From Gammaproteobacteria bacterium (GTDB lineage: Bacteria; Pseudomonadota; Gammaproteobacteria; PS1; Pseudothioglobaceae): a stretch of DNA of 7,314 nt. Where the stretch lies: NCBI GenBank assembly GCA_029941485.1, contig JAPYOZ010000044.1:1-7314 (forward strand). Reading direction: 5' to 3'. Both the position numbers and the translations under genes were made by a program. Shown in pieces: positions 1 through 5,609 of this stretch; within the stretch, counting starts at the first letter, position 1; each line of letters begins with the position of its first letter. Below the pieces are notes generated by a model that ran no database searches, was not told the origin of the DNA, and was given only the letters and a program-made list of their open reading frames with translations.

Positions 1-265
1 CAGGATATTTAGATATCATATAAGTAACAACTATTCCCATCACTACCGTCATTGGGCCAGTTGGACCAGATACCTGAGCACCTGTACCACCAAATAACGC
101 AGCAAAGAAGCCAGTAATGATCGCACCATATAAACCTGCAATTGCACCTGCACCTGAAGCTAGACCCATTGCAATGGCAAATGGAAGAGCGACAACACCT
201 GCTGTAATACCGCCAGTAATATCGCCACGAATGTTATTAAAATGTAAATTCTCAATTAGCTTCAT
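1..265 (-). CDS. SulP family permease, BicA-like, N-terminal part (runs off left edge)
   Basis: The minus strand reads an open frame from ATG (263-265) to the window edge, 88 codons plus one base, beginning MKLIENLHFNNIRGDITGGI. It is the start of a SulP/SLC26 inner-membrane anion transporter: a short cytosolic head, a first membrane helix around residues 17-34 (GGITAGVVALPFAIAMGLAS), a second around 43-60, then the SulP core stretch SGPTGPMTVV at 66-75. From memory of that family, the pattern of IRGD, ALP, GASGAGA-like and FFAALFGGT followed by a PTGPMT loop is closer to cyanobacterial BicA, a sodium-dependent bicarbonate transporter, than to the neighbour at 441. Bicarbonate is therefore an inferred substrate; sulfate or another anion is possible. 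The start is backed by an AAGGA ribosome site (minus strand, 274-278) eight bases upstream. The long plus-strand frame across this stretch is its shadow. The C-terminal half and any STAS domain lie outside the window. Confidence 0.9.
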   Translation of the reverse strand, partial: MKLIENLHFNNIRGDITGGITAGVVALPFAIAMGLASGAGAIAGLYGAIITGFFAALFGGTGAQVSGPTGPMTVVMGIVVTYMISKYP

Positions 266-273
266 AGACCTAA

Positions 274-278
274 TCCTT
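274..278 (-). promoter_or_regulatory. Ribosome binding site of the left SulP gene
   Basis: The minus strand reads AAGGA followed by eight bases and then ATG at 265. This is the clearest Shine-Dalgarno match in the window and fixes the start of the partial SulP gene. Confidence 0.75.
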
Positions 279-304
279 GTATTTTTAAATTTATTGAAAT
301 AGAT

Positions 305-320
305 TTGTCTGAAAAGACAA
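305..320 (-). other. Short hairpin at the predicted 5' end of the left SulP transcript
   Basis: TTGTCT (305-310) and AGACAA (315-320) are perfect inverted repeats around a four-base loop, giving a six-pair stem with a possible extra G-U pair. No T-run follows on either strand, so it does not look like a terminator. If the minus-strand promoter with -10 at 328-333 is real, transcription would begin near 321 and the hairpin would form the very start of the leader, a position that in other mRNAs can slow decay. It could also be a small operator or chance. Confidence 0.45.
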
Positions 321-327
321 GGTCAGT

Positions 328-356
328 ATTATACAAAATGACACACATTAAATGTA
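328..356 (-). promoter_or_regulatory. Predicted promoter of the left SulP gene
   Basis: On the minus strand a perfect TATAAT -10 box lies at 333-328. With a 17-base spacer the -35 position is TACATT (356-351), a poor match to TTGACA. The predicted leader is about 55 nt. A perfect -10 with a weak -35 is often seen where an activator is needed. The -35 sits in the right half of the inverted repeat at 337-362. No start site has been mapped. Confidence 0.5.
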
Positions 357-362
357 GTCATT
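337..362. promoter_or_regulatory. Inverted repeat shared by two divergent SulP promoters, candidate operator
   Basis: Outer arms AATGAC (337-342) and GTCATT (357-362) are perfectly complementary, and nested inside is the palindrome ACATTAAATGT (345-355) centred on base 350. The two predicted -10 boxes (328-333 minus, 367-372 plus) are placed symmetrically about the same centre. The dyad thus covers both -35 regions, and one dimeric regulator bound here could control both transporters. The regulator's identity cannot be told from the window. AT-rich spacers produce palindromes by chance, so the shared symmetry is the main argument. Confidence 0.5.
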
Positions 363-372
363 ATTATATAAT
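344..372 (+). promoter_or_regulatory. Predicted promoter of the STAS-domain SulP gene
   Basis: A perfect TATAAT -10 box occupies 367-372. With a 17-base spacer the -35 position is CACATT (344-349), which poorly matches TTGACA and lies in the left half of the inverted repeat. Transcription would start near 379, leaving a leader of about 60 nt before ATG 441. The AT-rich flanks allow other -10 registers. Confidence 0.5.
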
Positions 373-430
373 ATATCTCTTATATTCCCCTGAATCTTCT
401 GTAGTTAGAACTAGAATTTTTAAAATAATT

Positions 431-435
431 GGAAA
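431..435 (+). promoter_or_regulatory. Ribosome binding site deciding the SulP start
   Basis: GGAAA at 431-435 has its GGA core seven bases before ATG 441. An in-frame TTG at 429 would put this site inside the coding region, so ATG 441 is the better start. Confidence 0.55.
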
Positions 436-440
436 TACAA

Positions 441-2198
441 ATGGATAAGATTGCGAATTTTTTGCCTTTTTTGGCGTGGATTCATGAGATAAAAGATAAA
501 AACGTATTAAAAGCAGATTTAGTCGCAGGTTTAACCGTTGCATTGGTATTAGTGCCACAATCAATGGCTTACGCACAATTAGCAGGTCTTGCGCCACAAT
601 ACGGTTTATATGCCTCATTCTTACCAGTGATGATTGCAGCATTGATGGGCTCATCTCGTCAGTTAGGTACTGGCCCTGTTGCTGTTGTGTCTCTATTAAC
701 TGCCGCCGCTATTCCGACGATTATTCCGCCAGGTGCTGATATGGTAACTTATGCAGCTTACGCTTCACTATTAGCGTTTTTAGTGGGCGTGTTTCAGTTT
801 ACTCTGGGCGCATTAAAACTTGGCTTGGTTATTAATTTCTTATCACATCCAGTTGTGGTTGGCTTTACCAACGCGGCTGCAATTATTATTGGCACCTCGC
901 AGTTGTCCAAAGTATTTGGCGTTGATAAAGGTGTAGGTGAACATACTTATGAGCAGGTTTGGGGTGTGTTAATTAATGCTTCGCAGCATACACATGCATG
1001 GACTTTGTTTGCCGCAATTGTTGCATTTGCTATTATGATTGGTGTTAAGCAGTACGCACCAAAATTACCCGGTGTTTTATTGGCAGTAGTAGTAACTACG
1101 ATTATTTCTTGGGTAATGGATTTTGGCATACCAGTGGTGGATGGTGGTCTTGGCGGTGCAATTGTTGGTTCTATTCCTGAGGGCTTGCCTTCGTTAACCA
1201 TTCCAAATTTTGATTTTTCTGTAATCAATAAGATGATTGTGACAGCAATAACGATTGGTTTGATTGGTTTTATGGAAGCTATTTCGATTGCGAAAGCCAT
1301 GGCCGCACAAACCAAACAACGCCTTAATGCTGATCAAGAATTAATGGGTCAAGGTTTGGCGAACGTTGTTTCAAGCTTTTTCCAAGGTTATGCAGTCTCA
1401 GGTTCATTTTCACGTTCGGCAGTGAATATCTCAGCAGGTGCAATCACAGGTTTTTCATCAGTAGTAACGGCGGTAATTGTCGGTATTACTTTATTATGGC
1501 TAACACCATTGTTATACCACTTACCTCAAGCGACTTTGGCAGCTGTCATTATCATAGCTGTGATTAATTTGATTAAATTCGCACCGGTTATGCACGCTTG
1601 GAAGGTTGAGAAGCATGATGCAGTTGTTGCGGTAACTTCGTTTGTACTAACGCTATTGTTTGCGCCACATTTAGAAAATGGTATTGTGATTGGTGTTATC
1701 CTATCATTAGGTTTGTTCTTGTATCGTACTATGGAACCAAGATTTACCGAGCTTTCAACTCATGATGGATCAAATTTGTTTGTAAATGCACTTGATAATG
1801 AGTTAGATCGTTGCGAAGTGGTTTCTATTGTTAAATATTCTGGTTCGCTTTATTTTGCTAATGCAGGTTATTTTGAAGATAGAATGCTAAAGTTAATTGC
1901 TGACAAGCACCATTGTTTAAAGTACATTATTGTTGATATGGCTGGCATTAATCAAATTGATGCGAGTGGAGAAGAAATGCTTTCTGGTTTGCTAGATAGA
2001 TGCTCTTCTGCAGGAGTTGAAATCTTATTTGCACGCATGGAAGGCGTTGAGAAAGTATTGATTCGTTCTGGATTTATGGATAAGTATGGTGAAAATCGTT
2101 TTTATGAGCGCCGTACTGATGCACTACGTTACGCTTGGAAAGAACTAGGCGATGAAGAGGCAGCTTCTAAGAGTCCACTTAAACACCTGATCTCATAA
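441..2198 (+). CDS. SulP family anion permease with C-terminal STAS domain
   Basis: This 585-residue protein is a full-length SulP/SLC26 inner-membrane transporter. The membrane domain runs from about residue 25 to 430 with many hydrophobic helices. It carries the family signature near 38-60 (VPQSMAYAQLAGLAPQYGLY), then SSRQLGTGPVAVVS (71-84), a conserved acidic residue in GFMEAIS (E279) and the substrate-site stretch SGSFSRSAVN (320-329). A cytosolic STAS domain follows at about 455-555 with the DASG motif (507-510). Family members carry sulfate, bicarbonate or other anions, and the sequence does not settle which. The start is ATG 441 rather than the in-frame TTG at 429, because GGA at 431-433 is a usable ribosome site. 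It is divergent from a second SulP gene and ends at a hairpin terminator, so it is probably transcribed alone. The two proteins differ clearly in their signatures, so this is not a recent duplication. Minus-strand frames inside it are shadows. Confidence 0.95.
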   Translation: MDKIANFLPFLAWIHEIKDKNVLKADLVAGLTVALVLVPQSMAYAQLAGLAPQYGLYASFLPVMIAALMGSSRQLGTGPVAVVSLLTAAAIPTIIPPGADMVTYAAYASLLAFLVGVFQFTLGALKLGLVINFLSHPVVVGFTNAAAIIIGTSQLSKVFGVDKGVGEHTYEQVWGVLINASQHTHAWTLFAAIVAFAIMIGVKQYAPKLPGVLLAVVVTTIISWVMDFGIPVVDGGLGGAIVGSIPEGLPSLTIPNFDFSVINKMIVTAITIGLIGFMEAISIAKAMAAQTKQRLNADQELMGQGLANVVSSFFQGYAVSGSFSRSAVNISAGAITGFSSVVTAVIVGITLLWLTPLLYHLPQATLAAVIIIAVINLIKFAPVMHAWKVEKHDAVVAVTSFVLTLLFAPHLENGIVIGVILSLGLFLYRTMEPRFTELSTHDGSNLFVNALDNELDRCEVVSIVKYSGSLYFANAGYFEDRMLKLIADKHHCLKYIIVDMAGINQIDASGEEMLSGLLDRCSSAGVEILFARMEGVEKVLIRSGFMDKYGENRFYERRTDALRYAWKELGDEEAASKSPLKHLIS

Positions 2199-2219
2199 AG
2201 CTGTTCTTGGAATAAAAAT

Positions 2220-2250
2220 AAAAGACCTGAGTTTCGACTTGGGTCTTTTT
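2220..2250. terminator. Intrinsic terminator, probably bidirectional
   Basis: Arms 2220-2232 and 2237-2249 form a 13-pair stem (two G-U pairs) closed by a TTCG loop, followed on the plus strand by the end of a T-run. Read on the minus strand, the stem is followed by TTTATTTTTATT. It lies 21 nt after the SulP stop and 20 nt beyond the truA stop, between convergent genes, so it can serve both. Confidence 0.9.
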
Positions 2251-2269
2251 ATATGTGAGAAATTACTAC

Positions 2270-3013
2270 TTATAAATTTTCATAAAAGGCTTTTACGAAA
2301 TACAATCCTTGTGGCTCAGCGGTCGCACCTGCTTGTTTCCTGTCTTTTGTTTCTAACACTTCTTTAACCCATTCAATCGATTTTTCACCTCTACCAACCT
2401 TGAGCAGTGTGCCAACAACATTACGCACCATATGATGCAAGAATGCATTGGCTTTAATATCGAGTAAGATTTCCTTATCAGTTTGAGTTAATTTAATAAA
2501 TTCTATAGTTTTGATTGGTGATTTGGCTTGACATAAACTACCCCTAAAGCTAGAAAAATCGTGTTCACCCAATAAATATTCAGCTGCTACACTCATAGCT
2601 GTTATGTCTAACTTTCTTGGTTCCCATAACGAATAAGCACCCACCAGTGCAGAACGTACTGGCGTATTGTGAATTTTATAATGATACTGCCTGGCGTGGG
2701 CATCAAAGCGAGCATGAAAATCATCATTGACTTGCTTAGCCCACTTAAAATTAACATCAAAAGGCAAGTTGACGTTACCACCCAAAACCCAAGCCTTATC
2801 TTCACGCTTGGCTGTGGTTTCAAAATGAATAACTTGCTCGATAGCGTGGACGCCAGCATCAGTTCTGCCAGAACAAAACACACGTACAGGCTGATCAGCA
2901 ACACTGGATAATGCTTTTTCAACTACTTGCTGAACTGTTCGAATACCAGATTTTTGCAGTTGCCAACCGTGGAAGCCTGTACCTAAGTATTCAACACCGA
3001 GCGCTAATTTCAT
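2270..3013 (-). CDS. truA: tRNA pseudouridine(38-40) synthase TruA
   Basis: TruA converts uridines 38, 39 and 40 of the tRNA anticodon arm to pseudouridine in the cytosol. The 247-residue protein is a little shorter than the roughly 270-residue E. coli enzyme but looks complete. It has the N-terminal VEYLGTGFHGWQLQ stretch (7-20), the catalytic loop SGRTDAGVHA (48-57) with nucleophile D52, the DFHARFDAHARQYHY region (97-111) and the C-terminal LHHMVRNVVGTLLKVG core (192-207). The ATG at 3011-3013 matches the family's usual N-terminus, but no convincing Shine-Dalgarno sequence precedes it. It is convergent with the SulP gene across a shared terminator and divergent from birA across 50 nt, so it is probably monocistronic. 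Plus- and minus-strand frames inside this interval in other registers are shadows. Confidence 0.97.
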   Translation of the reverse strand: MKLALGVEYLGTGFHGWQLQKSGIRTVQQVVEKALSSVADQPVRVFCSGRTDAGVHAIEQVIHFETTAKREDKAWVLGGNVNLPFDVNFKWAKQVNDDFHARFDAHARQYHYKIHNTPVRSALVGAYSLWEPRKLDITAMSVAAEYLLGEHDFSSFRGSLCQAKSPIKTIEFIKLTQTDKEILLDIKANAFLHHMVRNVVGTLLKVGRGEKSIEWVKEVLETKDRKQAGATAEPQGLYFVKAFYENL

Positions 3014-3063
3014 AAATAATTTAGGTGTAAAATTAATTCAGTTATTTTATCAAATATTATTAC
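3014..3063. promoter_or_regulatory. Divergent truA/birA intergenic region
   Basis: This 50-nt, very AT-rich gap must hold, or overlap, the promoters of truA (leftward) and the birA-led gene string (rightward). The minus strand has TTGATA (3053-3048) as a possible truA -35, but no good -10 is found at the right spacing. No convincing plus-strand promoter is seen, so birA's may begin inside truA. The call rests on position rather than motifs. Confidence 0.4.
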
Positions 3064-3813
3064 GTGGTTGATTATTCTGCTTTAAAGCTACCTGACGGTG
3101 TTGAATGTTTTGTCTTAGAGTCAACAACCAGCACCAATGACTATCTAACCAAGTTGCCTTTTTCTGAAGACATTACAGTCTGTATCGCTAGAGAGCAAAC
3201 GGCTGGAAAAGGGCAGTATCAGAGGGCTTGGTTGAGTAAAAAAGACAGTAGTGTCTTATTGTCACTGCGTTACCCATTTTCAATGGACACTGGTCTTAAT
3301 GGCCTAAGTTTGGTTGTTGGGTTGTCCATCGTCGATGTGTTGAAAAATGATTACGGCATTGAAAACTTGAAACTCAAATGGCCAAATGATTTGTATTTTG
3401 AAGATAGAAAGCTTGCCGGAATTTTGATTGAGAATAGTGTGCAAAGCAACACACAATCTGTTGTTATTGGATTAGGTTTGAATCACCACTTAGGCAAAGG
3501 ATTTAAGTGTGAAGCACCATGGATAGATTTAAGTCAAATCTTATCTAACACCCCAAATTTGGAACAATTGAGTGTTAAATTTATTAATAAAATTATTCAT
3601 TATTGTCGTATGTTCGAACTAAAAGGCTTTGATAATTTCCAATCGTTATGGCATGAGTATGACTACTTAGTAGGTCGATCGATCGAACTTGATTATCAAA
3701 ACAAGAAAATAACAGGGATTGCCAAAGGTGTTAGCGACAAAGGAGCATTATTAATTGAGTCTAATGACAGTATCATTGAAGCGTATAGCTCTGAACAAAT
3801 CAGCCTAATTTAG
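3064..3813 (+). CDS. birA: Biotin--[acetyl-CoA carboxylase] ligase, catalytic-domain-only BirA
   Basis: The enzyme activates biotin as biotinyl-5'-AMP and attaches it to the biotin carrier protein of acetyl-CoA carboxylase. The 249-residue product has the biotin-site stretch ESTTSTND (19-26), the biotinyl-AMP loop AGKGQYQRAW (47-56), KWPNDL (105-110), RKLAGILIE with catalytic-type lysine K116, GLGLNHH (136-142) and a small C-terminal domain from about 202 (VGRSIELD onward). E. coli BirA has about 320 residues because of an N-terminal winged-helix repressor domain. That domain is absent here, and an in-frame stop at 3034 leaves no room for it, so this is a monofunctional ligase that cannot repress bio genes in the E. 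coli manner. The loop reads GKGQYQR against GRGRRGR in E. coli, with Q51 aligning to R118. The start is GTG 3064 with no clear ribosome site; no ATG lies between it and the upstream stop. It heads the rightward gene string. Confidence 0.95.
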   Translation: MVDYSALKLPDGVECFVLESTTSTNDYLTKLPFSEDITVCIAREQTAGKGQYQRAWLSKKDSSVLLSLRYPFSMDTGLNGLSLVVGLSIVDVLKNDYGIENLKLKWPNDLYFEDRKLAGILIENSVQSNTQSVVIGLGLNHHLGKGFKCEAPWIDLSQILSNTPNLEQLSVKFINKIIHYCRMFELKGFDNFQSLWHEYDYLVGRSIELDYQNKKITGIAKGVSDKGALLIESNDSIIEAYSSEQISLI

Positions 3814-3859
3814 GGTAAGATTAAACACTCACAACAAGCACTTAGTTTATTATTTCCTT

Positions 3860-4597
3860 ATGAAAGTTTTGTATTCCTTAGACGTTAAACATATTCGCAA
3901 AAAATACGCTAAGCGTGAAGTGGTGAGCGACGTTTCTTTTGAAGTTAAAAGCGGTGAAATTGTTGGTTTATTAGGTCCTAATGGTGCGGGAAAAACCACT
4001 TGTTTTTACATTGTTTGTGGTCTCGTTAGTGCCGATAAAGGCCAAGTATTTATTGACCACTACAACGTGAGTAAATTACCCATGCATAAGCGTGCGCATT
4101 TAGGGCTGGGTTATTTGCCACAAGAGCCTTCAATCTTTCGTCAACTTTCAGTTGAAGATAACATTATGGCGGTTTTAGAAGTTAATAAAAATCTTGAAAA
4201 AAAACAAAGAAAACACAGACTGGAAGAACTGCTTTCAGAGTTTAATATTGAACACATTCGTCATATTAACGGTTTAAGTTTATCGGGCGGAGAGAGAAGA
4301 CGAGTAGAGATCGCCAGAGCATTGGCCATGGATCCAAAGTTCGTGCTGTTGGATGAGCCTTTTGCTGGCGTGGATCCAATTTCAGTGGGCGATATTCAAC
4401 AAATTATCTATCACCTAAAAGACAAAGGCATTGGTGTTTTGATTACCGACCATAACTATCGAGAAATGTTAGATACTTGCGATCACTCGTACGTGCTTCA
4501 CGATGGAAAAATTATTGCTAAAGGGGATAAGCAAGAAATTTTATCAAATGAGGATGTTAAAAAAGTCTATTTAGGCGAATCGAATAGTGAGCACTAA
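3860..4597 (+). CDS. lptB: LPS export ABC transporter ATP-binding protein LptB
   Basis: LptB is the cytosolic ATPase that, with LptF and LptG, extracts lipopolysaccharide from the inner membrane and drives it along the LptC-LptA-LptD bridge. The 245-residue protein contains Walker A GPNGAGKTT (39-47), Q-loop Q88 in YLPQEPSIFRQLS (85-97), signature LSGGERRR (141-148), Walker B FVLLDEP (161-167) with catalytic E166, and switch H198 in LITDHN. YLPQEPSIFR and DEPFAGVDPIS separate LptB from the related branched-chain amino acid ATPases. Numbering is offset by +3 from E. coli LptB, so the start could be TTG 3869, though ATG 3860 is preferred; neither has a good Shine-Dalgarno sequence. It usually follows lptC-lptA, but here it follows birA after 46 nt with no visible terminator. 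Its last 11 bases overlap tsaD. Confidence 0.96.
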   Translation: MKVLYSLDVKHIRKKYAKREVVSDVSFEVKSGEIVGLLGPNGAGKTTCFYIVCGLVSADKGQVFIDHYNVSKLPMHKRAHLGLGYLPQEPSIFRQLSVEDNIMAVLEVNKNLEKKQRKHRLEELLSEFNIEHIRHINGLSLSGGERRRVEIARALAMDPKFVLLDEPFAGVDPISVGDIQQIIYHLKDKGIGVLITDHNYREMLDTCDHSYVLHDGKIIAKGDKQEILSNEDVKKVYLGESNSEH

Positions 4598-5609
4598 AGT
4601 TTTTATTACATTGGGTATTGAAAGCTCTTGTGATGAAACTGGGATTGGTCTTTATTCATCTGAGAAAGGCTTAATCGCCCATCAATTATTTTCCCAAGTT
4701 GAATTGCACGCTGAGTATGGTGGTGTGGTTCCAGAACTGGCTTCGAGGGATCACATTCAAAGAACCCTTCCTTTAATTAAAGCTGTGTTATCGGAAGCCG
4801 AACTTCAACTTAGCGATATCAATGGTATTGCTTATACGGCTGGCCCAGGCTTGGCAGGTGCATTATTAGTCGGTTCATCCATTGCCAAAAGTTTGGCTTG
4901 GAGTTTAGACATTCCATCCCTAGCAGTGCACCACATGGAAGGGCATTTGTTGGCTCCACTGTTAGAAGAAACGCAGCCAGAATTTCCATTCGTAGCGTTG
5001 TTGGTATCTGGCGGGCACACAATGTTAGTTGATGTTAAAGGTATTGGAAAATATAAAATTTTGGGCGAGTCGTTAGACGATGCGGTGGGTGAAGCCTTTG
5101 ATAAAACCGCCAAAATTTTGGGTTTGAGCTATCCAGGTGGTCCTGCTTTAGCCGCTTTAGCTGAGCAAGGTGATGAAACAAGGTTTAAATTTCCAAGACC
5201 AATGACCGACCGACCGGGCCTTGATTTTAGTTTTAGCGGATTAAAAACATTTGCTCGTAATACTTTTGCTAAATACCCTAACGAAAAAGCCAATATTGCC
5301 AAAGCATTTGAAGTGGCCACTACACAAACGTTAATGATTAAGTGCCGAAGAGCATTGGAGCAAACGCATTACTCCACTTTGATAGTGGCTGGTGGCGTAA
5401 GTGCTAATCAATCATTGCGTAAAGAGCTGAATAAGCTGGGCAAAAAGCTAGCAGTAAATGTCTTTTACCCAAGGCAAGAATTTTGCACTGACAACGGTGC
5501 TATGATTGCATTAGCGGGCCATTTAAGGTTAATTAAAGGGCACAAGTTTATTACTAATAAAATTACCATCAAACCAAGGTGGAGCTTGGAAGAATTAGAA
5601 GCAGTATGA
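4587..5609 (+). CDS. tsaD: tRNA N6-adenosine threonylcarbamoyltransferase TsaD
   Basis: TsaD, with TsaB and TsaE, transfers the threonylcarbamoyl group from threonylcarbamoyl-AMP to A37 of ANN-decoding tRNAs, making t6A in the cytosol. The 340-residue protein matches the family's usual length (337 in E. coli). It shows the N-terminal LGIESSCDETG (9-19), VPELASRDH (48-56), the metal-binding HHMEGH with H116 and H120 (family H111 and H115, offset five), LLVSGGHT, the DDAVGEAFDK region, SFSGLKT and the C-terminal FCTDNGAMIA with metal ligand D302. The GTG at 4587 is the chosen start. An AGG-containing weak ribosome site (from 4572) precedes it, and it overlaps the lptB stop by 11 bases, which suggests coupled translation. 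A TTG at 4611 would cut the conserved N-terminus too closely. The comM start overlaps its stop by four bases. Confidence 0.97.
   Translation: MSTKVFITLGIESSCDETGIGLYSSEKGLIAHQLFSQVELHAEYGGVVPELASRDHIQRTLPLIKAVLSEAELQLSDINGIAYTAGPGLAGALLVGSSIAKSLAWSLDIPSLAVHHMEGHLLAPLLEETQPEFPFVALLVSGGHTMLVDVKGIGKYKILGESLDDAVGEAFDKTAKILGLSYPGGPALAALAEQGDETRFKFPRPMTDRPGLDFSFSGLKTFARNTFAKYPNEKANIAKAFEVATTQTLMIKCRRALEQTHYSTLIVAGGVSANQSLRKELNKLGKKLAVNVFYPRQEFCTDNGAMIALAGHLRLIKGHKFITNKITIKPRWSLEELEAV

Noticed and set aside
117..302. A 61-codon plus-strand frame at the left edge.
   Set aside because: It is antisense to the BicA-like SulP gene, which has a clear family match and ribosome site; the plus-strand product is low-complexity, proline- and alanine-rich, as shadows of membrane proteins often are.
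429..440. TTG 429 as the start of the SulP gene.
   Set aside because: It lies two bases before the only candidate ribosome site, which is correctly spaced for ATG 441.
364..1315. Minus-strand open frames (364-654 and 947-1315) opposite the SulP permease.
   Set aside because: They lie within or across the start of a strongly supported gene, resemble no family I know and have no ribosome site that stands out.
2608..2922. Open frames on both strands inside truA.
   Set aside because: truA is complete and well conserved in its own frame; these are alternative-register shadows.
3675..3686. A perfect 12-base palindrome made of three TCGA units inside birA.
   Set aside because: It encodes part of the conserved GRSIE segment in frame, occurs once, and is far from any gene start, so a regulatory role is unlikely.
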